Shown: in pieces, positions 1-8,695 of the stretch
How the letters are laid out: the number at the start of each line of letters is the position of its first letter
How positions within the stretch are numbered: position 1 is the first letter of the stretch
Source: Rhodococcus sp. Z13
Lineage (GTDB): Bacteria > Actinomycetota > Actinomycetes > Mycobacteriales > Mycobacteriaceae
Reading direction: 5' to 3'
Assembly (NCBI RefSeq): GCF_025837095.1
Contig: NZ_CP107551.1
Coordinates: 3,590,668-3,654,667 of the forward strand
DNA: 64,000 nucleotides
Made by a program: the position numbers and the translations under genes
The notes under the pieces: model-generated
The model's input: the letters and a program-made list of their open reading frames with translations, nothing else
What the model was told of the DNA's origin: nothing
Databases searched by the model: none

Positions 1-1
1 C

Positions 2-184
2 GAGAAGGAGGCCCAGCGGGGCGGCCGGATGGACTTCGACCTCACCCGCGTGGTCATGTCGATGACCCCCGAGGAGACCGCGGCGGCGCGAACGGAACTT
101 CCGCTCCCGCTGCGGATCCTGCTCCCCGTCCTCACGCGCCGGCAACGCCGCCGCGAACGCGCCGTGTTCGGATCCGACGCCTGA
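2..184 (+). CDS. C-terminal fragment of an unknown protein
   Basis: An open frame enters from the left edge and ends at TGA 182-184, giving 60 residues. The fragment is charged at its start, has a short hydrophobic stretch (LPLRILLPVL) and ends in an arginine-rich tail, so it could be a membrane-proximal tail. No family is recognisable from so little sequence. Codon third positions are GC-rich as in the neighbouring genes, which supports real coding. The start lies outside the window. Confidence 0.5.
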   Translation, partial: EKEAQRGGRMDFDLTRVVMSMTPEETAAARTELPLPLRILLPVLTRRQRRRERAVFGSDA

Positions 185-224
185 GCCGCGACACCTGGCA
201 TGATGCCCACCGTGCGTGTTCCCG

Positions 225-270
225 GTGTCGGACAACCCGGGCGGCGAGAGGCCGCTCGGGTGTTCGACAC
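225..270. terminator. Imperfect hairpin between the first two genes
   Basis: Two arms of about 21 bases (225-245 and 250-270) pair with three or four mismatches around a GAGA loop. The hairpin ends one base before the AGGAG ribosome binding site of the gene at 283. It could end transcription of the partial upstream gene, or act as a leader structure controlling translation of the next. No T-run follows, so the terminator label is tentative. Confidence 0.35.
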
Positions 271-282
271 AGGAGAACACAC

Positions 283-573
283 ATGGAATACAACGCGATG
301 ATCGAACTCGACGTGTACATCGATCGTCTGACCGACGACGAGACCGTCGCGCTCCTCGAGCCGATCGGGCCGCACCACGGTGCGCTGGGACGCAGCGACA
401 CCGGCCGTGTCCAGCTCACGATCACCGTCGACGCCCTCGACGCGATCGACACCCTGCGGATCGTGCACGATCTGATGCAGGCCTCGTACGCGTCCTACCG
501 CGTGAACTCGGTGGACGTCATGCTCACCAGCATGTTCGACGCGATCTACGGGCTGGGGCACTACTTCGGCTGA
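283..573 (+). CDS. Small acidic hypothetical protein
   Basis: This is a 96-residue acidic protein without signal peptide or membrane segment. An ACAGGAG ribosome binding site lies 8 bases before the ATG, which supports this start over the longer overlapping frame beginning at 216. The regular alternation of hydrophobic and charged residues suggests a compact alpha/beta fold, but I do not recognise the family. It is followed by a hairpin and a convergent SDR gene, so it is probably transcribed alone or with the partial gene before it. Confidence 0.6.
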   Translation: MEYNAMIELDVYIDRLTDDETVALLEPIGPHHGALGRSDTGRVQLTITVDALDAIDTLRIVHDLMQASYASYRVNSVDVMLTSMFDAIYGLGHYFG

Positions 574-585
574 TGCAGGAGGAGC

Positions 586-612
586 GAGGGTCCGTCCCCG
601 GGGCGGGCCCTC
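586..612. terminator. Bidirectional terminator hairpin
   Basis: GAGGGTCCGTCCC and GGGGCGGGCCCTC form a 13-bp stem with two G-T type mismatches and almost no loop. It lies between two convergent genes (ends at 573 and 611) and overlaps the stop codon of the SDR gene. Confidence 0.5.
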
Positions 613-1456
613 ACCTCCCGCGGGCGAACCGGCGCATGGCGAGCAGGTAGCGCGGAATCGACCGGAAGGGCACGCGGACCGGCCAGTCGTCGGGCCGGAA
701 GTACGCCTCGGTGCCACCGTCGACCACCACGACGCTGCCCGTCATGAAGTCCGCGGCCGGGGACAGCATGAACTCGACCCACTGCGCGATCTCGTCGGGC
801 TTCCCGAAGCCCCCGAGCGGGACGGGGAAGCTCTCCACCGCCTTCTTCAGCGGGCTGTCGAGCTGCGCGTCGAGCAGCGGCGTGGCGATCGCACCCGGCG
901 CGAGGACGTTCAGGCGGATCCCGGCCCCCGCCCACTGCGGGGAGATCGCGGCGCGGCGCGCCCAGCGGGTCACGGCGATCTTCGAGGCCGCATAGGTGAA
1001 CGGGGCACCCGTCCCCGGAATGCGGGTGGCGCGGCGGACACCCTTGTCGATGTCGCCGCCGAGGAAGGCCCGCACCGCGGAGTTCGGCACACCGGGGGTG
1101 GTCGTCGTCGAGTTGGATCCGAACACCACGACCTTGCTGTTCCCGGAGGCGGCCAGGGCGGGACGCCAGCCGACGAGCAGGTCGATCACGCCCTGCACGT
1201 TGACCTGGGCGATGATCTTCTCCTTGCCCGGGGTGGGGCCCAGGCCCGCGGCGAGCACGGCACCGTCGAGCCGGCCCCCGGCCGCGTGGAGCGTCGCGCG
1301 GACCGCGTGGGATCGCCCTTCCGCGGTGGACAGGTCCGCCGTGACCTCGGTGTCCTTCAGGTCGATGCCGATCACCGTGTGGCCCGCCGCGCGCAGTCGT
1401 TCCGCGCTCGCCCGGCCCATTCCCGACGCGGCACCCGTCACCGCATATACCGCCAT
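611..1456 (-). CDS. SDR family NAD(P)-dependent oxidoreductase
   Basis: This is a short-chain dehydrogenase/reductase of 281 residues, expected to oxidise or reduce a carbonyl/alcohol in the cytosol; its substrate is unknown. The dinucleotide-binding motif TGAASGMG is at residues 7-14 and the catalytic YAASK (Tyr155, Lys159) follows a serine-rich strand around residue 118. The ATG at 1456 is preferred to one four codons upstream because a GGAGGGG ribosome binding site lies just before it and overlaps the alternative start. Near the C-terminus, VVVDGG is the usual SDR ending, followed by a basic tail of about 35 residues. It lies 30 bases downstream of an acyltransferase gene on the same strand, so the two are probably cotranscribed. 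Confidence 0.85.
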   Translation of the reverse strand: MAVYAVTGAASGMGRASAERLRAAGHTVIGIDLKDTEVTADLSTAEGRSHAVRATLHAAGGRLDGAVLAAGLGPTPGKEKIIAQVNVQGVIDLLVGWRPALAASGNSKVVVFGSNSTTTTPGVPNSAVRAFLGGDIDKGVRRATRIPGTGAPFTYAASKIAVTRWARRAAISPQWAGAGIRLNVLAPGAIATPLLDAQLDSPLKKAVESFPVPLGGFGKPDEIAQWVEFMLSPAADFMTGSVVVVDGGTEAYFRPDDWPVRVPFRSIPRYLLAMRRFARGR

Positions 1457-1486
1457 GTGCCCCTCCATCGTTCGGTTCGGGGCACG

Positions 1487-2758
1487 TTACAGCGCGGCGA
1501 CCGCCTCGTGCAGCAGGGAGACGTACCGAGCGAGACCTGCGGTGTCGACGACGTCGGGAGAGGTCGTCACCGACAGCGTCACGGTGTCGCCGATCCCGTG
1601 CACGCCGTGGGTGAGCGCCTGCACGGGCGACAAGCCGGGGAAGCCGGAGGTGAACCGCACCCGGCCGCCGCCGAGTTCGAGGTCGGCCGGCCCACGGTCG
1701 ACGCTGGAGACGACGGTGTTGCCGGTGACGGTGGGCGGGACGACGGACAGGTCGAGGCGGTCGGTGCCGAACCGCAGCAGCGGAGCGGGGACGTGGTCGT
1801 CGGTGCGGGCCCGGATCGCCATCGCCGGGTGCCGCGCGCGGATGCGCTGCCGCGCGAGGTCGGCGGCGATCGCCGCGGCGCGTTCGTGCGGGTCTCCGAT
1901 CGCGCAGTGCAGGTCCACCCCGACGTTGCGGTAGCTGTTGCGGGCGCTTCCCGCCGGCACCGCGACCGGCACCTCGGCGGACAACGCGTCGACCCCGAGG
2001 AACTGCGACAGGGCGGCACCGATGGCGGTGAGCGCCCCGACGGTGACCGTGCCGACGCGGCGCAGGTCGGCGGCGTCGAACACGAGGGTGCGCACCGTCC
2101 GGCGCGGGCCGGGCGCGGTGTTCACGGCGACCAGCGGCCGCCCGGAGGTGGGTTGCGGCACGGACGGGTCGGCGAGCTGTCGCTCGGCCTCCACCGCCCG
2201 TCGCCCGTCGGCGATCACCCGCGGGATCGAGAAGGGCAGTCGCAGTGCGGCCCGCGCGAGCATCCCGACCGTCGAGGGAGCGTGCGGCGGGACGGTGGGT
2301 GTCGCGGTGCCCGACAGCAGGTCGCGGGCCAGCGCGGAGGTGCGCACCCCGTCGGCGAAGGCGTGCGACACCTGCAGGACGACGACGAGCGCGGGACCGT
2401 CCCCGCCCGGCGCGTCCGTGACGTGCGGGAACACGTGCAGTCGCCAGGGTGAGACGGTGACGTCGACGCGGCCGGCGACGAGACGTGACAGCACGTCGAG
2501 CAGGTCGTCGTAGCTGCCGCCGCCGTGGAGCACGATCGGATCGACGGGCGGGATCTGCGCCGCCCAGTAGGGATAGTCGAGCCCGGCGGGAACCTCGACG
2601 AGGCGCACCTGCAACTCCCCCATCGCCGCCGCGCGCGACCGCAGGTCGGCGAGCACCCCGGCGACGGGCACCGTGGGGGCGTCGAAGCAGTAGAGGGCGA
2701 ACAGGTCGCCCGGGATGCGGTCGCCGAGCCATTCCCGGCGCGCGTCCGAGGGATGCAT
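1487..2758 (-). CDS. Wax ester synthase/DGAT-like acyltransferase
   Basis: This 423-residue protein carries HAFADG at residues 132-137, a form of the HHxxxDG active-site motif of condensation-type acyltransferases. Its overall architecture resembles wax ester synthase/diacylglycerol acyltransferase proteins (WS/DGAT), which use acyl-CoA to make storage lipids. Only one of the two usual motif histidines is present, as in some divergent members, so catalysis and substrate are uncertain. The start at 2758 is chosen because longer versions run into the divergent peptidase gene at 2820; its ribosome binding site is weak. The 61-bp gap to that gene must hold both promoters. Confidence 0.7.
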   Translation of the reverse strand: MHPSDARREWLGDRIPGDLFALYCFDAPTVPVAGVLADLRSRAAAMGELQVRLVEVPAGLDYPYWAAQIPPVDPIVLHGGGSYDDLLDVLSRLVAGRVDVTVSPWRLHVFPHVTDAPGGDGPALVVVLQVSHAFADGVRTSALARDLLSGTATPTVPPHAPSTVGMLARAALRLPFSIPRVIADGRRAVEAERQLADPSVPQPTSGRPLVAVNTAPGPRRTVRTLVFDAADLRRVGTVTVGALTAIGAALSQFLGVDALSAEVPVAVPAGSARNSYRNVGVDLHCAIGDPHERAAAIAADLARQRIRARHPAMAIRARTDDHVPAPLLRFGTDRLDLSVVPPTVTGNTVVSSVDRGPADLELGGGRVRFTSGFPGLSPVQALTHGVHGIGDTVTLSVTTSPDVVDTAGLARYVSLLHEAVAAL

Positions 2759-2819
2759 CTGCACGAGGTCACAGTCTGCCTGCCGCCCGTGGCAGGGGCG
2801 GGGCGGGTATGAATGGTCC

Positions 2820-4841
2820 ATGAGCGACGACACGACCGACCCCCATCTGTGGCTCGAGGACGTCACCGGCGAGAAGCAGCTCGACTGGGTGCGGGCCCGC
2901 AACGACCGCACGGTCGAGGAATACACCCGTACGGAGAGCTTCGCCGAGCTCGAGACCCGTATCCGCGAGGTCCTCGACACCGACGCCCGCATCCCGTATG
3001 CCCGTCGGCGCGGTGAGTACCTCTACAACTACTGGCGCGACGCCGACCACGTGCGCGGGTTGTGGCGACGCACCACGATGGAGCAGTACCTGCGCGACGA
3101 ACCCGAATGGGACGTGCTCGTCGACCTCGACGCCGTCGCCGAGGAGGAGGAGGACGAGAACTGGGTGTGGTCGGGCGCCCAGGTGCTGCGGCCCGATCAG
3201 AGCCGCGCGCTCATCGGCCTGTCGCGCGGTGGTGCCGACGCGAACGTGATCCGCGAGTTCGATCTCGTCGAGCGGCGTTTCGTGTCGGGCCCGGACAGCT
3301 TCGAGCTCCCCGAGGCCAAGACCGACATCGCCTGGATCGACGCCGACACCGTCTACGTGGGAACGGATTTCGGGGACGGTTCGCTCACCGACTCCGGGTA
3401 TCCGCGGATCGCGAAGCGGTGGAAGCGGGGCACCCCGATCGAGGAGGCCGAGACGGTCTTCGAGGGTGAGCGCAGCGACGTCGCGGTGTCGGCCTGGTTC
3501 GACAACACCCCCGGTTACGAACGCAGCTTCGTCGACCGGGCCATCGACTTCTACCGCTCGTACCGGTTCGAGCTGACCGCCGACGGCGAGCTCGTGAAGC
3601 TGGACGTGCCCGACGACGCGCGGGTGAGCGTCTACCGCGACCACCTGCTCGTGCGCACCCGCTCCGAATGGCTGGGCCATCCGGCGGGCACGCTGCTCGC
3701 CGCGAACTACTCGGACTTCCTCGCCGGGTCGCGCGAGATGACGGTGCTGTTCGCGCCGGACGAGCACACCTCGCTCGAGCAGTATGCGTGGACGAAGAAC
3801 CACCTGCTGGTGGTGACCCTGCAGGACGTGCAGACCCGCATGCGGGTGCTCACCCCCGGCGACGACGGCTGGACCGACGAGGAACTGCCGGGTGTCCCCG
3901 ACGCCACCTCGACCTCCATCATCGACGTCGACCCCCTCACCGGCGACGACTTCTTCCTCAACTCCAGCGGTTTCACGACCCCCGCGACCCTGCTGTCCGG
4001 GACGGTCGGTGGCCCGGTGGAGGCGATCAAGCAGGCGCCGTCGTTCTTCGACGCCGAGGGCATCACCGTCGAGCAGTTCTTCGCGACCTCCGACGACGGC
4101 ACGCAGGTGCCCTACTTCGTGGTGGGGCGCAACACCGGAACCCCGTCGCCGACCCTGCTGTACGGCTACGGCGGGTTCGAGAACTCGATGGTGCCCGCCT
4201 ACAGCGGGGGCGTCGGCCGGGCGTGGCTCGAGAAGGGTTACACCTACGTCGTCGCGAACATCCGCGGTGGCGGCGAGTACGGGCCCACCTGGCACACGCA
4301 GGCGCTGAAGGAGAACCGGCACAAGGTCTTCGAGGACTTCTCGTCCGTCGCGAAGGATCTCGTCGCGCGGGGCATCACGACACCCGAGCAGCTCGGCGCG
4401 CAGGGCGGCAGCAACGGCGGTCTGCTCATGGGCGTGATGCTCACCCGCTATCCGGAGTTGTTCGGGGCGATCGTGTGCCAGGTGCCGCTGCTCGACATGA
4501 AGCGCTACCACCTGCTGCTCGCGGGCGCGTCGTGGATGGCCGAGTACGGCGACCCGGACGACCCGGCAGAGTGGGAGTTCCTGGGCAGGTACTCGCCGTA
4601 CCAGAACACCGATCCGGAGGCGGACTACCCGCCGATCCTCGTCACCACGTCGACGCGCGACGACCGGGTGCATCCCGGCCATGCCCGGAAGATGGTGGCG
4701 CGGCTCGAGGAGCAGGGCCACGAGGTCTGGTACTACGAGAACATCGAGGGCGGCCACGGCGGTGCGGCCGACAACGCGCAGGCCGCGTTCAAGTCGGCGC
4801 TGACGTTCACCTTCCTCGCCGACAAGCTCGCAAACCGGTGA
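2820..4841 (+). CDS. S9 family prolyl oligopeptidase
   Basis: This is a serine peptidase of 673 residues, close to the usual length of prolyl oligopeptidases that cut short proline-containing peptides in the cytosol. The N-terminal 400 residues form the predicted beta-propeller gate, starting with the typical DPHLWLED. The catalytic domain has the nucleophile in GGSNGG (Ser531), the acid in DDRVHPGH (Asp614 or 615) and the base in EGGHGG (His646). No signal peptide is visible. The ATG at 2820 fits the family N-terminus; the ribosome binding site is weak. It stands alone, divergent from the acyltransferase and convergent with the LacI regulator. Confidence 0.93.
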   Translation: MSDDTTDPHLWLEDVTGEKQLDWVRARNDRTVEEYTRTESFAELETRIREVLDTDARIPYARRRGEYLYNYWRDADHVRGLWRRTTMEQYLRDEPEWDVLVDLDAVAEEEEDENWVWSGAQVLRPDQSRALIGLSRGGADANVIREFDLVERRFVSGPDSFELPEAKTDIAWIDADTVYVGTDFGDGSLTDSGYPRIAKRWKRGTPIEEAETVFEGERSDVAVSAWFDNTPGYERSFVDRAIDFYRSYRFELTADGELVKLDVPDDARVSVYRDHLLVRTRSEWLGHPAGTLLAANYSDFLAGSREMTVLFAPDEHTSLEQYAWTKNHLLVVTLQDVQTRMRVLTPGDDGWTDEELPGVPDATSTSIIDVDPLTGDDFFLNSSGFTTPATLLSGTVGGPVEAIKQAPSFFDAEGITVEQFFATSDDGTQVPYFVVGRNTGTPSPTLLYGYGGFENSMVPAYSGGVGRAWLEKGYTYVVANIRGGGEYGPTWHTQALKENRHKVFEDFSSVAKDLVARGITTPEQLGAQGGSNGGLLMGVMLTRYPELFGAIVCQVPLLDMKRYHLLLAGASWMAEYGDPDDPAEWEFLGRYSPYQNTDPEADYPPILVTTSTRDDRVHPGHARKMVARLEEQGHEVWYYENIEGGHGGAADNAQAAFKSALTFTFLADKLANR

Positions 4842-4847
4842 ACCTTC

Positions 4848-4903
4848 GGGAGGTTGTGCGCACTTTCTCCGCGTCAGCTTCAGGTAGCTGGCGCAACCTC
4901 CCT
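4848..4903. terminator. Possible long-loop terminator between convergent genes
   Basis: GGGAGGTTGTGC and GCGCAACCTCCC are complementary in 11 of 12 positions but are separated by about 30 bases that themselves contain small repeats (AGCTTCAGGTAGCT). Position between two convergent stop codons suggests a shared terminator; the long loop makes it less certain. Confidence 0.35.
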
Positions 4904-5907
4904 CATCTCGCGGGTCCGGTGGACTCGCGGACGACGAGCTGGGTGGGCAGGACGAGTTCGTCGGCCACCGCGACCCGCTCATAAGCCTGACGGGCGAGCA
5001 TCTCGACAGCGCGCGCCCCGGCGTCCTGGGTGCGTTCGGCGAGGGTCGTCAGGGTCGGCTGACACAGGTCGGAGCCGAAGATGTTGTCGAAACCGACGAC
5101 ACTCACGTGCTCCGGCACCGACACCCCCCGTTCGCGCAGGCGGCGGAGCACCCCGATGGCGAGCATGTCGTTGTGGCACACCACCGCGGTGGCGTCGGCG
5201 GCCACGGCGGCGTCGGCGGCGGCCGCTCCCCCGCCGAGGGTCGGTGAGTAGGGCCCGAAGCGGCGCACCCGCATGCCGTGGGCGTGGGCCGCGGCCTGCA
5301 GCCCGGCCCAGCGTCGCGCCCCCGACCAGGATTCGGGTGGTCCGCCGAGGAACAGCAGCGAACGGTGCCCGAGCGACGCGAGGTGGTCGACGATCTGTCG
5401 TGTTCCCGTCTCGTAATCGGCTACGACGCAGGAGATTCCGCGGATCGCTCGGTTGACGAGGGTGACGGCCTCGAGGTCGGCGAGGCGGCGCAGCTCGTCG
5501 TCGGGCATGCGGGCGGCGGCGAGGACGAAGCCGTCGACGGCCGGGCCGAGGCGGCGGACGATGTGCGCTTCGGTGGTCGCGCTCTCCTGGGTGTCGGCGA
5601 GGACGAGGGTGCGGCCCGATGCGACGGCGGCGCGCTCGGCGCCCTTGATGACGCCCGCGAAGAACGGGTTGGTGATGTCGGGGACGAGCAGGGCCAGGGT
5701 GTTGGTGCGTCCCGATTCGAGGGCGCGGGCCGTCGGGTTGGGGGTGTAGCCGAGGCGTTCGGCGACCTCGAGGATGTGCTCGCGGGTGGCTGCGTTGACG
5801 CGGCCGGGGTTGGAGAAACTGCGGGAGACGGTGGACGCCGCGACCCCGGCCTCGCGGGCGACGTCGGTGATGGTGGCGCGTTTCCGGGAGCGCGGTGCAG
5901 CCGACAT
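4903..5907 (-). CDS. LacI family transcriptional regulator of the quinate/shikimate operon
   Basis: This is a 334-residue LacI/GalR regulator. Residues 11-30 (ATITDVAREAGVAASTVSRS) form the helix-turn-helix and residues 34-60 the hinge region. The remainder is a periplasmic-binding-protein-like sensor domain. It starts at ATG 5907; longer frames run through the divergent operon. It faces the transporter-aroQ-aroE-quiC operon across 99 bases that contain a LacI-type palindrome, so it most likely represses that operon and perhaps itself, with quinate, shikimate or a downstream intermediate as inducer. As I recall, Corynebacterium glutamicum controls the equivalent genes with a LysR-type protein, QsuR, so this regulator type is different. 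Confidence 0.9.
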   Translation of the reverse strand: MSAAPRSRKRATITDVAREAGVAASTVSRSFSNPGRVNAATREHILEVAERLGYTPNPTARALESGRTNTLALLVPDITNPFFAGVIKGAERAAVASGRTLVLADTQESATTEAHIVRRLGPAVDGFVLAAARMPDDELRRLADLEAVTLVNRAIRGISCVVADYETGTRQIVDHLASLGHRSLLFLGGPPESWSGARRWAGLQAAAHAHGMRVRRFGPYSPTLGGGAAAADAAVAADATAVVCHNDMLAIGVLRRLRERGVSVPEHVSVVGFDNIFGSDLCQPTLTTLAERTQDAGARAVEMLARQAYERVAVADELVLPTQLVVRESTGPAR

Positions 5908-5928
5908 GCACGCAGTATGGCAAAAAAT

Positions 5929-5942
5929 GGCAAACGATTGCC
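5929..5942. promoter_or_regulatory. LacI-type operator
   Basis: GGCAAACGATTGCC is a near-perfect palindrome with the central CG step typical of LacI/GalR operators. It sits in the divergent spacer, 22 bases from the regulator start and 65 bases from the transporter start. A second half-like GGCAAAA lies just upstream at 5919-5926. Confidence 0.65.
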
Positions 5943-6006
5943 GTGTGCTGCGCCACACCCATACGGTCGCTCTATCCGATCCCGAACACACACCCCGAGG
6001 CATCCG

Positions 6007-7365
6007 ATGACTGAAACCACCAGCGTGCAGCGCACGCCCCGCAAGGCGGCGCTCGCCGCGTGGAGCGGCAGTGCTCTGGAGTACTACGACCTGGCGATCT
6101 ACGGCACGGCCGCCGCCCTCGTGTTCCCGAAGATCTTCTTCCCGGAGGGCAACGCCGCCGTCGCGACGGTCGCCTCCCTCGCGACCTTCGGTGTCGCCTA
6201 CGTCGCCCGCCCCTTCGGGTCCGTCCTCATGGGGCACATCGGCGACCGGTTCGGCCGCAAGCTGATCCTCGTGGGCACGCTGCTGCTCATGGGTGTGTCC
6301 ACCTTCCTCATCGGCTGCCTGCCGACCTACGGCCAGGTGGGCATGCTCGCCCCGATCCTGCTGGTCACCCTCAGACTCCTCCAGGGTCTGTCCGCCGCCG
6401 GGGAACAGGCCGGCGCGAACTCGATGTCGTTCGAACACGCCCCCGACGACCGGCGCGGATTCTTCACCAGCTGGACGCTCAGCGGCACCCAGGGCGGCCA
6501 GGTGCTCGCCCCGCTGATGTTCCTGCCGGTGATCGCCCTGCTGTCGGAGGAACAGCTGCAGTCCTGGGGCTGGCGTGTGCCCTTCTGGATCAGCGCCGTG
6601 ATCGTGCTGATCGGATTCCTCATCCGCCGCAGCCTCGACGAGACCCCGGAGTTCCACGCCGAGAAGGCGCACGACGAGACACCCAAGGCGCCGCTGGCCG
6701 TGCTCTTCCGTCAGCACTGGACCGGCGTGCTGCGCGTCTTCTTCGCCGCCTTCATCGCCATGGTCAACACCGTCTTCCAGGTGTTCGCCCTCAACTTCGC
6801 CACCGCCGACGAGTACGGCATCGGCATCAGCGACACCACGATGCTGTGGCTGGCGATCGCCGCCAACGTCATCGCCGTGGGCACCATCCCGCTGTGGGCC
6901 ATGCTGTCGGACCGCATCGGCCGCAAGCCGGTCTTCGTCTCCGGCCTGATCGGCAGTGCCGTCATGGTGACACTGTTCCTGTGGTCGATCTCCCGCGGCG
7001 ACGTGCCGCTCGTGCTCGTCACCGGCATCCTGCTCGCCGGCGTGGTCTACAGCATGCCGAACGCGGTGTGGCCGGCCACCTACGCCGAGTACTTCCCCAC
7101 CAGCGTCCGCCTGTCCGGCATGGCGATCGGCACCCAGTTCGGTTTCGCACTCGCCGGGTTCACGCCCGCCATCGCCGGTGCGCTCATGGACGGCAACGCC
7201 GACAACTGGTACCGCGTGGCGCTGTTCGGCGTCGGCGCCGTGGTGATCTCGCTGATCGCCGTGGCCACCGGCCCCTCCGGCACCCACAAGGTCCCCACCC
7301 GCGAGATCGGGCTGCCCCCGCGCACCCCGGCCGACGCGCCCGTCCCCGCCGGAGCGGCCTCGTGA
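6007..7365 (+). CDS. MFS metabolite:H+ symporter, likely shikimate/quinate uptake
   Basis: This is a 452-residue major facilitator with about 12 membrane segments. The MHS-family signatures are [10 protein letters not shown] in the first half and LSDRIGRK in the second, and the N-terminus [14 protein letters not shown] is typical of the MHS family that includes ShiA and ProP. It should import an organic acid with protons. Its place as first gene of an operon with dehydroquinase, shikimate dehydrogenase and dehydroshikimate dehydratase indicates quinate or shikimate as substrate. It ends with TGA overlapping the GTG of aroQ. Confidence 0.85.
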   Translation: MTETTSVQRTPRKAALAAWSGSALEYYDLAIYGTAAALVFPKIFFPEGNAAVATVASLATFGVAYVARPFGSVLMGHIGDRFGRKLILVGTLLLMGVSTFLIGCLPTYGQVGMLAPILLVTLRLLQGLSAAGEQAGANSMSFEHAPDDRRGFFTSWTLSGTQGGQVLAPLMFLPVIALLSEEQLQSWGWRVPFWISAVIVLIGFLIRRSLDETPEFHAEKAHDETPKAPLAVLFRQHWTGVLRVFFAAFIAMVNTVFQVFALNFATADEYGIGISDTTMLWLAIAANVIAVGTIPLWAMLSDRIGRKPVFVSGLIGSAVMVTLFLWSISRGDVPLVLVTGILLAGVVYSMPNAVWPATYAEYFPTSVRLSGMAIGTQFGFALAGFTPAIAGALMDGNADNWYRVALFGVGAVVISLIAVATGPSGTHKVPTREIGLPPRTPADAPVPAGAAS

Positions 7366-7832
7366 GCCCGCGACGCACGATCGCGGTACTCAACGGTCCG
7401 AACCTGAACCTGCTCGGCACACGCGAACCGCATCTCTACGGCACCGCGACCCTCGCGGACGTCGAGGACCTGTGCCGGCGCACCGCCGACACCCTCGGCT
7501 TCGACGTCGACTTCCGGCAGACCAACCACGAGGGCACCCTGGTGGACTCCGTCCACGAGCTACGCTGCTCCGCCTCGGGTTTCGTGATCAACGCCGCCGC
7601 CTACACCCACACCTCGGTCGCCCTGCACGACGCACTGGCGACCGTCGCGGCCCCCGTCGTGGAGGTGCACCTGACCAACGTGCACGCCCGCGAGGAGTTC
7701 CGGCACCGTTCGTTCGTCGCGCCCGTCGCGACGGCCGTGATCGCCGGATGCGGCCCCGCCGGATACGAGTTCGCCGTCCGCCACCTGGCCGCCCTTGCGA
7801 CCCACACCGACACGAAGGAAAGCTCCCGATGA
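7362..7832 (+). CDS. aroQ: Type II 3-dehydroquinate dehydratase
   Basis: This 156-residue enzyme dehydrates 3-dehydroquinate to 3-dehydroshikimate. The type II signature [15 protein letters not shown] is at residues 9-23, with the catalytic tyrosine in PHLYG, followed by QTNHEG and the NAAAYTHTS substrate loop. The GTG start overlaps the transporter stop (GTGA) and the stop overlaps the next ATG (ATGA), so the operon is translationally coupled. Its company shows that this copy serves quinate/shikimate catabolism rather than aromatic amino acid synthesis; a biosynthetic copy should exist elsewhere. Confidence 0.93.
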   Translation: MSPRRTIAVLNGPNLNLLGTREPHLYGTATLADVEDLCRRTADTLGFDVDFRQTNHEGTLVDSVHELRCSASGFVINAAAYTHTSVALHDALATVAAPVVEVHLTNVHAREEFRHRSFVAPVATAVIAGCGPAGYEFAVRHLAALATHTDTKESSR

Positions 7833-8695
7833 CCACCGCAGTGCCCGCCCGTACGTCCTTCCTGCTGGGCCTGTTCGGCGCCGGGATCGCCGGTTCGCTC
7901 ACCCCTGCCATGCAGGAACGCGAGGGCTTCGCCTCGGGACTGAACCTGACCTACCGCCTCGTCGACGCCGAGCGGCTCGGTTACGGCGCCGACGACCTGG
8001 CCGAGATGCTCGACTGGGCACGGCGTTTCGGGTTCGACGGGCTCAACATCACGCACCCCTTCAAGCAGGTCGTGATCCCGCTGCTCGACGAATTGTCCGA
8101 CGACGCCTACGATCTCGGAGCAGTCAACACCGTGGTGTTCCGGGACGGACGCGCGCTCGGCCGCAACACCGACTGGTCCGGCTGGGGCCGCGCCTTCCGC
8201 CGCCGGCTGCCCGACGCCGTCGCCGACCGCGCCGTTCTGGTCGGGGCCGGCGGTGCCGGATCGGCCGTCGGCTACGCGCTGCTCGAGCAGGGCGCCGAGC
8301 ACGTCTCCATCGTCGACGTCGACACCGAGAAGGCGCAGGCCTGCGCGACCCGCCTCGCCAAGCGGTTCGGCGACGACCGGGTCCGCGCGACCACCGATCT
8401 CGCCGGGGAGCTGGCCACGGCACAGGGATTGGTCAACGCCACCCCGACCGGCATGACCGGCCACCCCGGCCTGCCGGTGCCCGCCGACCTCGTCCGCGAG
8501 GACCTGTGGGTGTCGGACGTCGTGTACTTCCCGCTCGAGACCGAACTGATCCACCTCGCCCGCTCCCGCGGCTGCCGGGTGGTGCCCGGCGGCGGCATGG
8601 CCGTCTTCCAGGCGGTGGGCGCCTTCGAGTACTTCACCGGCGTCACCCCCGACGCCGACCGAATGGTCCGACACTTCGAGGAGCTGACCAGCTGA
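7829..8695 (+). CDS. Shikimate/quinate dehydrogenase
   Basis: This 288-residue protein belongs to the shikimate dehydrogenase family. The N-terminal substrate domain contains LNITHPFKQ with the catalytic lysine and NTDWSG with the catalytic aspartate. The nucleotide domain carries the glycine-rich loop GAGGAGSA, and IVDVDTEKA lacks the arginines usual for NADP, which suggests NAD use. NAD-linked family members in this context oxidise shikimate to 3-dehydroshikimate and quinate to 3-dehydroquinate for growth, as QsuD does in Corynebacterium. It overlaps aroQ upstream (ATGA) and the dehydratase downstream (TGATG). Confidence 0.88.
   Translation: MTTAVPARTSFLLGLFGAGIAGSLTPAMQEREGFASGLNLTYRLVDAERLGYGADDLAEMLDWARRFGFDGLNITHPFKQVVIPLLDELSDDAYDLGAVNTVVFRDGRALGRNTDWSGWGRAFRRRLPDAVADRAVLVGAGGAGSAVGYALLEQGAEHVSIVDVDTEKAQACATRLAKRFGDDRVRATTDLAGELATAQGLVNATPTGMTGHPGLPVPADLVREDLWVSDVVYFPLETELIHLARSRGCRVVPGGGMAVFQAVGAFEYFTGVTPDADRMVRHFEELTS

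Noticed and set aside
1113-1122. TTGGATCCGA, resembling the island operator
   Set aside because: It lies inside the SDR coding sequence, only one half matches, and it is far from any promoter.
4903-7287. A longer 794-codon version of the LacI gene
   Set aside because: The extension runs antisense through the transporter gene and has no family similarity; the LacI helix-turn-helix begins right after the ATG at 5907.
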